Below are positions 1-10,266 of a stretch of DNA of 64,000 bases, in pieces; position 1 is the stretch's first letter; the number at the start of each line of letters is the position of its first letter. The translations under genes and the position numbers were made by a program. The stretch lies in NCBI GenBank assembly GCA_018820205.1, contig JAHJOK010000056.1, positions 25,008 through 89,007 on the forward strand, written 5' to 3'. This DNA is from Alphaproteobacteria bacterium. GTDB lineage: Bacteria; Pseudomonadota; Alphaproteobacteria; Caulobacterales; Caulobacteraceae. The notes beneath the pieces are model-generated. The model was not told the origin of the DNA. It saw nothing but the letters and a program-made list of their open reading frames with translations, and did no database searches.

Positions 1-2
1 AG

Positions 3-413
3 TATGTCCGCGACCTGTCGTTCGAGAACCCCAAGGCGCCCGACAGCCTGCGCATCGAGGGCAAGCCCCAGATCGACCTGGGCGTGGAGCTGAACGCCCA
101 GGGCCGTCCGGACGGCCTGTTCGAGGTGGACGTCAAACTGTCGATCAAGGCCTCGACCGAAACCATGCCGGTGTTCCACGTGGAACTGCTTTACGGCGGC
201 CTGTTCCAGCTGTCCGGCATCTCCGAGGCCGAGATCGAGCCGATGCTGCTGATCGAATGCCCGCGCTATCTATTCCCCTACGCCCGCGAGATCGTGGCCC
301 GGGCGACGGCGGACGGCGGCTTCTATCCGCCCTTCATGATGGACCCGATCGACTTCGCCGGCATCTATACGGCGCGCCAGCAGCAGCAGGCCCAGACCGG
401 CGGCGCGGCCTGA
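3..413 (+). CDS. secB: Protein-export chaperone SecB (5' truncated by window start)
   Basis: Frame is open from base 3 ([34 protein letters not shown]...); SecB motifs [42 protein letters not shown]. Confidence 0.95.
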   Translation, partial: YVRDLSFENPKAPDSLRIEGKPQIDLGVELNAQGRPDGLFEVDVKLSIKASTETMPVFHVELLYGGLFQLSGISEAEIEPMLLIECPRYLFPYAREIVARATADGGFYPPFMMDPIDFAGIYTARQQQQAQTGGAA

Positions 414-417
414 TCCG

Positions 418-1137
418 TCAGGCGGCCGGCTCGACGATCACGCCGTAGCCGGCCCACAGGGACTGGTCCTTCAGGGTCGCCAGCAGGAAGGCGCGATGGG
501 CCTCGACCTCTTCGGGGCGCAGCCGGGGCGTCAGCGGCCGGGGCCGGGGCGCGTAGCCGCCGGCCGCTGCATGGGCCGCCGCTGCCTGGCTCTCGCGGCG
601 ACTGCTGAGGTCCAGCACCCGCTCCTTGCCGCCCTTCAGTTCCAGATAGACCTCGGCCAGCAGCCGGGCGTCGATCAGGGCCCCGTGAAGCGCGCGATCC
701 ACCAGACTTATCTTGTAGCGTTTGCACAGGGCGTCCAGCGAGTTGGGCATGCCCGGAAACCGCTTCTGGGCCAGTTGCAGCGTGTCGATCCAGCGCGTTT
801 CGGCCAGCAGCGCCTGACCGCAGCGACCGCACTCGTGATCGATGAAATTGCGGTCGAACTGGGCGTTGTGGGCGATCACCGGCGCGTCGCCGATGAAATC
901 CATCAGGTCGATCACGATTTCGGCGAATTTGGGCGCGTCGCGAACCTTGTCGTCGGTGATGCCGTGCACCCGGATCGCGTCCGGCGGGATCAGCCGCTCG
1001 GGATTGACCAGCCGGTGAAAGGTTCGCCCGGTCGGCAGCAGATCCTCGATCTCGATACAGCCGACCTCGATCAGCCGGTCGCCGGTCCGGGGGTCGAAGC
1101 CGGTGGTTTCGGTGTCGAGAACGATTTCGCGGGTCAT
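418..1137 (-). CDS. dnaQ: DNA polymerase III epsilon subunit (3'-5' exonuclease)
   Basis: REIVLDTETTGFDP exonuclease motif I, VIAHNAQFDRNFI, HGALIDARLLAEVYLEL. Confidence 0.95.
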   Translation of the reverse strand: MTREIVLDTETTGFDPRTGDRLIEVGCIEIEDLLPTGRTFHRLVNPERLIPPDAIRVHGITDDKVRDAPKFAEIVIDLMDFIGDAPVIAHNAQFDRNFIDHECGRCGQALLAETRWIDTLQLAQKRFPGMPNSLDALCKRYKISLVDRALHGALIDARLLAEVYLELKGGKERVLDLSSRRESQAAAAHAAAGGYAPRPRPLTPRLRPEEVEAHRAFLLATLKDQSLWAGYGVIVEPAA

Positions 1138-1143
1138 CGCCCC

Positions 1144-1785
1144 TTAATGGGGTGTTTCGATCGCGCCTGAAAGAGTCCGGTCCGGTCGTTTCCAGCCCGG
1201 CGACAGAACCATCCCCACGATTTCGGCGACGCGGGCGCGGGCGGCGTCCAGACCGGCGCCGGTATCGACGACGAAGTCGGCGCGACGACGCTTTTCCGCG
1301 TCCGGGGTCTGGCGCGCCAGGATCGCCTCGAACCGCTCGACCGTCATGCCGGGGCGGGACAGGACCCGGTCGCGCTGAACCCCGGCGGGCGCCGTGACGA
1401 CCACCACCGCATCGACGGCCCGGTCGCCGTCGGTTTCGAACAGCAGGGGAATGTCGAGCACCGCCAGACGCACGCCGGACGCCCGCGCCGCCTCCAGATC
1501 CGCCTGTCGGCCGGCCGCGACCAGCGGATGGACGATGGCCTCCAGCCGCCGGAAGGCCGTCTCGTCGCGCCCGAGGGCCTCGGCCAGACGGCCGCGATCC
1601 ACCGCCCCATCGACGACCGCGCCGGGAAAGGCCTCGCCGATCGGCCCGACCGCCGCGCCGCCGGGGGCGTAGAGGGCATGCACCGCGTCGTCGGCATTCC
1701 AGACCACGGCGCCCTGATCCGCGAACATGGCCGTCGTGGTCGACTTGCCCATGCCGATGGACCCGGTCAGGCCGAGCACGATCAC
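1144..1785 (-). CDS. coaE: Dephospho-CoA kinase
   Basis: [22 protein letters not shown]-loop, DIPLLFETD. Confidence 0.95.
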   Translation of the reverse strand: MIVLGLTGSIGMGKSTTTAMFADQGAVVWNADDAVHALYAPGGAAVGPIGEAFPGAVVDGAVDRGRLAEALGRDETAFRRLEAIVHPLVAAGRQADLEAARASGVRLAVLDIPLLFETDGDRAVDAVVVVTAPAGVQRDRVLSRPGMTVERFEAILARQTPDAEKRRRADFVVDTGAGLDAARARVAEIVGMVLSPGWKRPDRTLSGAIETPH

Positions 1786-2627
1786 CGCATATCTCCTGGA
1801 GGGGGCTCTTCCAGATGCGTCAGCAGCAGCGGCCTCGGGTCGAGATCGGGCGGGGCGACGCCGAAGATCGCCTGGAACGACGGTCCCGCCTGCCCGATCA
1901 GCATGGCCAGGCCATCCACCGTCGTCAGGCCGGCGACGCGCGCAGCCTTCAGGAAGGGCGTGATCACCGGTTTGTAGGTCATGTCCATGACCGTCGCGCC
2001 CGGCTCCAGCGTCCCGAGGTCGATCTCCGGCCGGATGCTCAGGGCATTGACCACCAGGGTCGCCCCCTGGAAGGCCGCAGGACCCTCGGCGACCGTGACC
2101 GATCCGCCGAGGTCGGCGGCCAGGGCTTCGGCCCGGTCGCGGGTGCGATTGACGATCCTGACCTGGGCCCCGGCGCCCGCCAGCGCCGCCACGGCCGCCC
2201 GCGCGGCCCCTCCGGCCCCCAGCATGACCACAGGCGAGCCGGCCAGCGACAGATCGGGCGCCTGCTCCCGCAGGGCGCGCAACAGGCCCAGACCGTCGGT
2301 GCTGTCGGCGTGGACCGACCCGTCGCGGAAGGCGAGGATATTGGCCGACCCGCTGATCCGGGCGGTTTCAGACGCCGTATCGGCCAGGGCGAAGGCCTGT
2401 TCCTTGAAGGGGGCGGTGACGTTGATGCCGGCCAGCAGTCCGGCCCGGCCGACGGCGACCAGGGCCTCGAACCCGGCGGCGTCCCTGGGCGCGAACGGCG
2501 CATAGACGGCGTCCAGCCCGGCTGCGGCGATCCAGGCGTTGTGAACGACGGGGCTGAGCGAGTGAGCGATGGGATTGCCGGCGATGCCGCCGACCTTCGC
2601 CGCGCCGGTGACGCATGCGCGGCTCAT
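1782..2627 (-). CDS. aroE: Shikimate dehydrogenase
   Basis: [36 protein letters not shown]; start at internal MSRACVTG; 4-nt overlap with coaE. Confidence 0.93.
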   Translation of the reverse strand: MSRACVTGAAKVGGIAGNPIAHSLSPVVHNAWIAAAGLDAVYAPFAPRDAAGFEALVAVGRAGLLAGINVTAPFKEQAFALADTASETARISGSANILAFRDGSVHADSTDGLGLLRALREQAPDLSLAGSPVVMLGAGGAARAAVAALAGAGAQVRIVNRTRDRAEALAADLGGSVTVAEGPAAFQGATLVVNALSIRPEIDLGTLEPGATVMDMTYKPVITPFLKAARVAGLTTVDGLAMLIGQAGPSFQAIFGVAPPDLDPRPLLLTHLEEPPPGDMR

Positions 2628-3229
2628 GTGCGGATCGCGCCGGCGCGGCGCAGTTCGTCCAGGACGGGCCACAAGGGCATGCCGAGGACGGTGAAATAGT
2701 CGCCCTCGACCCGGTCGAACAGCTGTGCGCCCCGCCCCTCCAGCCGGTAGCAGCCGACCGATCCCAACAAATCTTCGCCCTCGGCCTGCAGATAGGCGTC
2801 GAGAAATTCGTCGCTGAAACGCCTCATGCTCATCCGAGCCGTATCAACGCCGGACCAGACCACGGCCCCGCCGCGCGCCAGGGCGGCCGCCGAGTTCAGG
2901 TGGTGCGTTCCGCCGCGCAGCGTCCGAAGCCGTTCGCGCGCCGCGTCGAGATCGGCGGCCTTGGAAATCATCCCGCCCGCGAAATCCAGCGTCTGGTCCG
3001 AGCCCAGCACCCAGGCCTCGGGATCTTGGCGCGAGATCGTCAGGGCCTTGGCCCGCGCCAGCTCGAGGGCCAGTTCCGCCGGGTCGATGCCGTCCAGCGA
3101 CGCCTTGATCGCATCCTCGTCGACGCCGGCGTCCTGGGCCGTGAAGGGAACCCCGGCGCCGGTCAGCATGGTTCGCCGCGCGGCGCTGCGGGACGCCAGG
3201 ATCAACCGTTCTTCGTTGACGCCGCTCAC
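2624..3229 (-). CDS. maf: Maf-like nucleotide pyrophosphatase
   Basis: LILASRSAARRTMLTGAGVPF, VLGSDQTLDF. Confidence 0.92.
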   Translation of the reverse strand: MSGVNEERLILASRSAARRTMLTGAGVPFTAQDAGVDEDAIKASLDGIDPAELALELARAKALTISRQDPEAWVLGSDQTLDFAGGMISKAADLDAARERLRTLRGGTHHLNSAAALARGGAVVWSGVDTARMSMRRFSDEFLDAYLQAEGEDLLGSVGCYRLEGRGAQLFDRVEGDYFTVLGMPLWPVLDELRRAGAIRT

Positions 3230-4095
3230 CAGGACGCCCCCAGGCCGCGTGTGCGTCGTTCGGTCAGAAGGTTGAGGATCGCCGCCGCCGTCTCCTCGAT
3301 CGAACGCCGGGTGACGTCGATCGTGGGCCAGCCGCGCCGTTCGAAAGCCCGGCGCGCCTTGATCGTCTCGTCCCGGACCGCGTCGGGCTCGACATAGGCG
3401 GAGGCATGATTGGCGTTCAGACCGTCCAGCCGGTTTCGACGAATCTGGACCAGCCGGTCGGGCGAGACGGTCAGGCCGATGATCAGGGGGTTCTTCAGGC
3501 CCACCAGCCGCTCGCCATCCTCCTGACCCGGCACCAGCGGCACATTGGCGGCGCGCACGCCCCGGTGGGCCAGATAGATGCAGGTCGGGGTCTTCGACGT
3601 CCGACTGACGCCGACCAGGACGACATCGGCCCCCTCCAGCTGTTCGGCCGTACCCTGACCGTCGTCATGGGCCATGGCGTAGTCCAGGGCGCCGATGCGG
3701 TTGAAATAGTCGTGGTCCAGGGCGTGCTGAGCCCCCACCCGCGTCGACAGGGCCGCGCCGAGGTAGCGCGACAGGGCGCCGACCAGCGGATCCAGCGCGC
3801 CGATATGGGGCATGTCCAGGGCCCGGCAGCCTTCCTCGAGCTGGGCCCGCAGGTCGCGATCGACGATGGTGTGCAACACCACGCCCGGCGCGGCGGAGAT
3901 CTCCGTCAGCACGCGTTCCATCTGCTTGTCGGAGCGGACCAGGGCGTAGATGTGCTCGATCGGAATGACCCCGTCGAACCGGGCCGTCACCGCCTTGGCC
4001 ATGGCGTTCAGCGTCTCGCCGGTGGAATCCGACACCAGATGAACATGGAAATAGGTCGCCAGTCGCGACGCGCCCGCTGGACGCGCGGGGCTCAC
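3226..4095 (-). CDS. ppsR: Pyruvate, phosphate dikinase regulatory protein (DUF299 kinase/phosphorylase)
   Basis: FHVHLVSDSTGETLN, VLVGVSRTSKTPTCIYLAHRGVRAANVPLVPG. Confidence 0.9.
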   Translation of the reverse strand: MSPARPAGASRLATYFHVHLVSDSTGETLNAMAKAVTARFDGVIPIEHIYALVRSDKQMERVLTEISAAPGVVLHTIVDRDLRAQLEEGCRALDMPHIGALDPLVGALSRYLGAALSTRVGAQHALDHDYFNRIGALDYAMAHDDGQGTAEQLEGADVVLVGVSRTSKTPTCIYLAHRGVRAANVPLVPGQEDGERLVGLKNPLIIGLTVSPDRLVQIRRNRLDGLNANHASAYVEPDAVRDETIKARRAFERRGWPTIDVTRRSIEETAAAILNLLTERRTRGLGASW

Positions 4096-4311
4096 GCCGG
4101 ACCCCGGCCAGGGAAAACACGGATCGAGAGCATGCGAATGGCGATGATTCCTGTGGATCGGATGCGGCGCCGAACGGCCGCGCTGGGGCGCCGATCCCTA
4201 TAGCGCGCGCCTCGTCCGGCGGCGAGCGGGGACGGTGGTGGACGTCGTCCGTCGTCCGTCTGCGGATCATCCACGGCCTCCACCGCGCCCACGTTTCCGC
4301 TGGGGAGATCC

Positions 4312-4326
4312 TTAATGAAAGGTAAA
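4312..4326. promoter_or_regulatory. Near-consensus CtrA binding site (TTAATGAAAGGTAAA)
   Basis: TTAA-N7-TAAA, one mismatch to TTAA-N7-TTAA. Confidence 0.55.
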
Positions 4327-4375
4327 CGGCGCCCAGCCCAATCCCGGATCGGCAGGCCGCCCGATCGCCCGGCTG

Positions 4376-4390
4376 TTAAGGTCTGATTAA
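4376..4390. promoter_or_regulatory. CtrA binding site (TTAAGGTCTGATTAA)
   Basis: Exact TTAA-N7-TTAA. Confidence 0.8.
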
Positions 4391-4601
4391 GGATTGTCCC
4401 CGGTTTCTACAGGCTGTCCGTGGGTCGTTGCTCTAGCTGGCCACGGCCCGGGACAAGACCCTTGCGCGTGGGGATCGGCCCCGGTCTGTCCCCGTCATCC
4501 CCGGCCCTACCGACTGCCTCCAATCCTTTTATTTTTCTGATCAGGATAAGAGGAGAAGCGCGGGCTTGAGGCGATGCGCCCATGGCCCTAGAGCCGGGGT
4601 C

Positions 4602-5639
4602 ATGAGCACCACGCCTTCGTTGATCCGCGTCCTTCAGGGCCAGACCCTGGATCGGCCGCCCGTCTGGTTCATGCGTCAGGCCGGGCGCTACCTGCCCGAA
4701 TACCGGGCCTTGCGGGCCCAGGCGCCGGACTTCATCGCCTTCTGTCTGAACCCCGAGATGGCGGCCGAGGCAACGATGCAGCCGATGCGCCGGTTCGGCT
4801 TCGACGCTGCGATCGTCTTCGCCGACATCCTGTTGATCCCCAGGGCCCTGGGCCAGGACGTCTGGTTCGAGACCGGCGAGGGGCCGAAGCTGGGCCTGAT
4901 GCCGACGCCGGGTCATATGGCAGAGCTGGCAGAGGGGGCTGGCGAGCATCTGTCGCAGGTCGGCGAGACCCTGAGCCGGGTGCGGGCGGAGTTGGATCCG
5001 GAACGGGCCCTGATCGGGTTCGCCGGCGCGCCGTGGACCGTTGCGACCTATATGCTGGACGGGAAACACGACACGATGGGCAAGGGCGAACGCGCCAATG
5101 CCCGCTCCTATGCCTATGCCGATCCGGACAGGGTCGGTGCGGTGCTGGATGTGCTGGTCGAGGCCACCGCCCGCTATCTGAAAATGCAGGCCGACGCCGG
5201 GGCCGACGCCCTGAAGATCTTCGAGAGCTGGGCCGAGGGCCTGCCCGACGATCTGTTCGAACGACTGGTCATGCGGCCGCACCGGAAACTGGTCGCGCGG
5301 GTCAGGGAACTGGGCGTCACCATCCCTTTGATCGGGTTTCCGCGCGGGTCGGCCTTGCACGCCGAACGCTATGCCCGAGAGGTCGATGTCCAGGCCGTGG
5401 CTCTGGACACCGCCTGTTCGCTGGAGCGCGGTCGCCAGGTCCAGGCCGTCAAGCCGATCCAGGGCGCGCTGGACCCGCTGTTGCTACGCGCCGGCGGTGC
5501 GGCGCTGGACCGCAGGGTGGATCAGCTTGTCGAGGCCTGGGGTTCGGGGCCATGGATCTTCAACCTGGGTCACGGCATCCTGCCGGACGTGCCGATCGCC
5601 CATGTCGAACAGGTGCTGAAACGCCTGGGCGCCCAGTAG
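4602..5639 (+). CDS. hemE: Uroporphyrinogen decarboxylase
   Basis: PPVWFMRQAGRYLPEYRALR, FADILLIPRALG, NLGHGILPDVP. Confidence 0.96.
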   Translation: MSTTPSLIRVLQGQTLDRPPVWFMRQAGRYLPEYRALRAQAPDFIAFCLNPEMAAEATMQPMRRFGFDAAIVFADILLIPRALGQDVWFETGEGPKLGLMPTPGHMAELAEGAGEHLSQVGETLSRVRAELDPERALIGFAGAPWTVATYMLDGKHDTMGKGERANARSYAYADPDRVGAVLDVLVEATARYLKMQADAGADALKIFESWAEGLPDDLFERLVMRPHRKLVARVRELGVTIPLIGFPRGSALHAERYAREVDVQAVALDTACSLERGRQVQAVKPIQGALDPLLLRAGGAALDRRVDQLVEAWGSGPWIFNLGHGILPDVPIAHVEQVLKRLGAQ

Positions 5640-5658
5640 GCCAGGGAGGAGAGGCGCC

Positions 5659-6708
5659 ATGTCAGGCAGACGGATCGCGGTGGTGCTGTTCAACCTGGGC
5701 GGGCCGGATGATGCGGCGTCGGTGCGTCCGTTCCTGTTCAACCTGTTCAACGATCCGGCGATCATCGGCCTGCCCGGTTTCGTCCGGACCCCGCTGGCCG
5801 GGTTGATCTCGTCGCGACGCGAAAAGAGCGCCCAGGCCAACTATGCGATGATGGATGCCGGCGGCGGGTCGCCTCTGAAGTCGGAAACCCGCAAACAGAT
5901 GGCGGCGCTGGACGACCGACTGGCGGACCTGTTGCCCGGGGACGAGGTCCGCAGTTTCCTGACCATGCGCTACTGGTATCCTTTGACCGACGAGACGGCG
6001 GTCGATGTCGCCGCCTTCGGACCGGACGAGATCGTGCTTCTGCCGCTGTATCCCCAGTTCTCGACCACGACGACGGCCTCGTCGCTGAAGGCGTGGAAGA
6101 CGGCCTATGCCGGGTCGGGCCGGTCACGGACGGTATGCTGCTATCCGGCCGCCGAAGGTTGGGTCGCGGCCCAGGCCGAAGGGGTGAGGGCGAGGCTTGC
6201 GGAGGCGCAGGCCATGGCTTGCGATCGTGAGATCCGGGTGTTGTTCTCGGCCCATGGGATCCCCGAGAAACTGGTGTCCAGGGGCGATCCCTATCAGGAG
6301 CAGATCGAGACGACGGTCGCCGCCGTGGCCGCCGCCGCCGGTCTGTCGGACTGGCGGCTGTGCTATCAGAGTCGGGTCGGGCCGATGAAATGGCTGGGGC
6401 CATCGACGCCCGAGGCGATCCATGAAGCCGGCCGGGACGGCGTCGGGGTCGTGGTGACGCCCATCGCCTTCGTCTCCGAACATATCGAGACCCTGGTCGA
6501 GCTGGATATCGAATACGGCGAACTGGCCCATGCGGCGGGGGTTCACCCCTATCTGCGCGTGCCGGCCGTCGGCGTGGCCGAACCCTTCATCGCCGCCCTG
6601 GCCGGCGCCGTGGCGACCAGTCTGGACCGGACCGGGACGGCGCCATTCGGGCAAGGATGCCGGGCGCGCTGGTCGGCCTGTCCCTGGCAAGCGGAGAAGG
6701 CGGCATGA
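5659..6708 (+). CDS. hemH: Ferrochelatase
   Basis: VVLFNLGGPDDAASVRPFLFNLF, LLPLYPQFSTTTTAS, LFSAHGIPEKLV, AFVSEHIETLVELDIEY. Confidence 0.96.
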   Translation: MSGRRIAVVLFNLGGPDDAASVRPFLFNLFNDPAIIGLPGFVRTPLAGLISSRREKSAQANYAMMDAGGGSPLKSETRKQMAALDDRLADLLPGDEVRSFLTMRYWYPLTDETAVDVAAFGPDEIVLLPLYPQFSTTTTASSLKAWKTAYAGSGRSRTVCCYPAAEGWVAAQAEGVRARLAEAQAMACDREIRVLFSAHGIPEKLVSRGDPYQEQIETTVAAVAAAAGLSDWRLCYQSRVGPMKWLGPSTPEAIHEAGRDGVGVVVTPIAFVSEHIETLVELDIEYGELAHAAGVHPYLRVPAVGVAEPFIAALAGAVATSLDRTGTAPFGQGCRARWSACPWQAEKAA

Positions 6709-7172
6709 ATCCCTATGATCTGGCCCGTGGGCTGCACATCCTCGCCGTAATCGCGTGGATGGCGGGTCTTTTGTTCCTGCCCCGCCTCTATGCCTATGAC
6801 GCCGAACAGGCGGTTAAACCCGAACCGCTGCGGAGCGAGATGCGGGCTCTGTTGCGGGCCTGGCAGGCGCGGTTGATGAAGATCATCCTGAACCCGGCGG
6901 CCGGGCTGGCGCTGATTTTCGGCTTGTGGCTGATCCACCTGGACATTCAGGCGCGTGGCGCCGGGTTTCTGGGCGAGCCGTGGATGGTGGTGAAACTGGT
7001 CGGCGTGGTTCTGCTGTTCGGCTGGCACGGGTTCCTGTCGACCGAGCGGAAGCGGATCGCGGCGGGGACATCGGTGCGGACCGGCCGGTTCTGGCGTATG
7101 ACCAACGAAATCCCATTCCTGCTGGCCATCGTCATGGTGGTCTCGGTCACGACTGAGTGGACCTTTGGCTGA
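6705..7172 (+). CDS. hemJ: Protoporphyrinogen oxidase HemJ
   Basis: MNPYDLARGLHILAVIAWMAGLLFLPRLYAYDAE; ATGA overlap with hemH. Confidence 0.92.
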   Translation: MNPYDLARGLHILAVIAWMAGLLFLPRLYAYDAEQAVKPEPLRSEMRALLRAWQARLMKIILNPAAGLALIFGLWLIHLDIQARGAGFLGEPWMVVKLVGVVLLFGWHGFLSTERKRIAAGTSVRTGRFWRMTNEIPFLLAIVMVVSVTTEWTFG

Positions 7173-7174
7173 CG

Positions 7175-7209
7175 GCCTCCTCCCTGTCGCGCAGCGATGG
7201 GGAGGAGGC
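7175..7209. repeat. Intergenic hairpin (copy 1 of a three-member family)
   Basis: GCCTCCTCCCTGTCGC-GCA-GCGATGGGGAGGAGGC, 14/16 paired, 2 nt after hemJ stop. Confidence 0.65.
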
Positions 7210-7465
7210 GGCCCTCCGATGCTTGACCCGAGGGGGTGTTTCGTGGTTCCGCTGGCGGCGAGGCGTCGTTCGCGGCGCTGCCCTTCTCTATGCATCGACC
7301 GATCGCTGGCTCATCTCTGTCGAGAACCGACGCCGCCTTCGGACCCGACGCCCTCCCTTTCGGCCCCATGGCCTTCGTCATTCTCCGGTTCGACCGGGGG
7401 ACCATTCGTTCCCGCCTGACGTTGCCAGACGTCGGGCCGTGACGGCGTGAATCCAGAGTTCCGAC

Positions 7466-8902
<1,437 letters not shown>

Positions 8903-8916
8903 ACCGGCTCGGTCTG

Positions 8917-8941
8917 CTCCCGGCGCCAGCGGCGCCGGGAG
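8917..8941. terminator. Strong hairpin between convergent rho and oxidoreductase genes
   Basis: Perfect 11-bp stem CTCCCGGCGCC-AGC-GGCGCCGGGAG; no U-tract. Confidence 0.6.
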
Positions 8942-8944
8942 ATC

Positions 8945-9916
8945 TCAGGGTATCAGAAGGGTGGAGCCGGTGGTCCGCCGGCCTGCCAGCGCCTCATGCG
9001 CCTGTCGCACCTGGTCGAGCGAGAACGTCTGTCCGATCTCGACCTTGACGGCGCCGGACCCGACCACATCGAACAGGGCGGCGGCGCTGGCGTCCAGCTC
9101 TTCGGTCGTGGCCACATAGTCGAACAGTTTCGGCCGGGTCATGAACAGCGAACCGGCGGCGTTGAGCCGAAGCGGTTCGATCGCGGGAACCGGGCCCGAG
9201 GCGTTGCCGAAGCTGACGAACAGCCCGCGTCGGTGCAGACTGGACAGGGACGCGTCCACCGTCTCCGCCCCCACCGAGTCATAGGCCACGGCTACGCCGT
9301 CGCCTCCGGTGATCTCCCTGACGCGCTCGGCGACGTCCTCGTGTCGGTACAGGATGATGTGGTCACAGCCGTGGGCGTGAGCCAGTCGGGCCTTGGCGTC
9401 GTCGCCGACAGTCCCGATCACAGTCGCTCCAAGCGCCTTGAGCCATTGGCACAGGATCAGGCCGACGCCGCCGGCGGCAGCATGAACGAGGACGGCATCG
9501 CCCTGTTTCACGTGAAACACCCGTCGCGCCAGGAATTCCGCCGTCATTCCCTTGAGCATGATGGCAGCGGCGGTCTTCAGCGAAATCTCATTCGGAACCC
9601 GAACGGCCCGACCGGCGTCCACGATGTGCGCCTCGGCATAGGCGCCGACCGGACCGGTTCCATAGGCCGCCCGATCACCGACCGCGAAGCGGGTGACTCC
9701 CGGCCCGACGGCCTCGACCATGCCTGCGCCCTCCAGCCCCAGACCGGTCGGATAGGTCAGGGGATAGAGACCCGTCCGCTGATAGACATCGATGAAGTTC
9801 AGCCCGCAGGCCTCGTGCCGGATCAGGATCTGGCCCTCGCCGGGCGTCGGCGTGGGAACCTCACTGACCGTCATGACCTCGGGTCCGCCGGCCCGGTCCA
9901 GCCTGACCGCCTTCAC
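8945..9916 (-). CDS. Quinone oxidoreductase (zinc-type alcohol dehydrogenase-like, NADPH:quinone reductase family)
   Basis: GQILIRHEACGLNFIDVYQRTGLYPLTYP, GLGLEGAGMVEAVG, VLVHAAAGGVGLILCQWLKALGATVIGTV; likely GTG start (VKAVRLDRAGGPEVM). Confidence 0.9.
   Translation of the reverse strand: MKAVRLDRAGGPEVMTVSEVPTPTPGEGQILIRHEACGLNFIDVYQRTGLYPLTYPTGLGLEGAGMVEAVGPGVTRFAVGDRAAYGTGPVGAYAEAHIVDAGRAVRVPNEISLKTAAAIMLKGMTAEFLARRVFHVKQGDAVLVHAAAGGVGLILCQWLKALGATVIGTVGDDAKARLAHAHGCDHIILYRHEDVAERVREITGGDGVAVAYDSVGAETVDASLSSLHRRGLFVSFGNASGPVPAIEPLRLNAAGSLFMTRPKLFDYVATTEELDASAAALFDVVGSGAVKVEIGQTFSLDQVRQAHEALAGRRTTGSTLLIP
9504..9519. other. parS: parS centromere site TGTTTCACGTGAAACA
   Basis: Perfect 16-bp palindrome matching the ParB-binding consensus; inside the oxidoreductase CDS. 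Confidence 0.93.
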
Positions 9917-10019
9917 GGCAGCATCCGGGCGTTGGTCTGCAGGGCGCGGATCATGGCGGGTTCCTTTCAGCGGGCGGTTCAGCCTAGAACATCGTCTTCG
10001 GACAGGTTGGAGCGCTGCC

Positions 10020-10256
10020 ATGAAAGTCAAGATCGAGGGCGAATGCACGCCCGAGGAGGCCCGCGCCTTTCTGGGCCTGCCCGACGTCACGGTTCTGAAC
10101 GAAAAGCTGGTCGAGGAGATGAAGGCGCGGATGGACGCCAACATGGCCGCGATGCAGCCAGAGGAGCTGATGAAGTCCTGGACCAGTTTCGGCATGCAGG
10201 CCCAGGACCAGTTCCGCCAGATGATGCAGGCCGTGGTTCCGACCTCCAAGGGCTGA
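10020..10256 (+). CDS. Small conserved protein (DUF6489-like)
   Basis: MKVKIEGECTPEEARAFLGLPDVTVLNEKLVEEMKARMDANMAAMQPEELMKSW; compact ORF just upstream of mnmE. Confidence 0.75.
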   Translation: MKVKIEGECTPEEARAFLGLPDVTVLNEKLVEEMKARMDANMAAMQPEELMKSWTSFGMQAQDQFRQMMQAVVPTSKG

Positions 10257-10266
10257 GCGACCGCGC

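Larger units (their letters stand above)
4096..4601. other. Putative chromosomal replication origin (Cori-like ppsR-hemE intergenic region)
   Basis: About 0.5 kb non-coding gap between the dnaQ-coaE-aroE-maf-ppsR block and hemE, the location known for Caulobacter Cori; perfect CtrA box TTAA-N7-TTAA at 4376-4390, near-perfect TTAA-N7-TAAA at 4312-4326, DnaA-box-like TGTGGATCG (rc CGATCCACA) at 4152-4160, GANTC at 4146-4150, AT-rich TCCTTTTATTTTTCTGATCAGGATAAG around 4525-4550. Confidence 0.8.

Noticed and set aside
365-832. Long antisense/alternate-frame ORFs throughout (for example 365-832 -, 496-1170 +, 4407-5360 -, 31590-32990 -, 40118-42001 -)
   Set aside because: High-GC sequence gives long spurious ORFs opposite real genes; translations are Arg/Pro/Gly-rich or lack recognisable domains, while the opposite strand encodes clear core proteins
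1137-1150. CCCCTTAATGGGG in the dnaQ-coaE gap as a CtrA or terminator element
   Set aside because: Only one TTAA half-site at proper spacing and a very short stem without U-tract
7173-7465. Short ORFs in the hemJ-rho gap (7157-7450, 7165-7419, 7236-7442)
   Set aside because: Mutually overlapping frames without recognisable protein features; more likely rho leader/intergenic sequence
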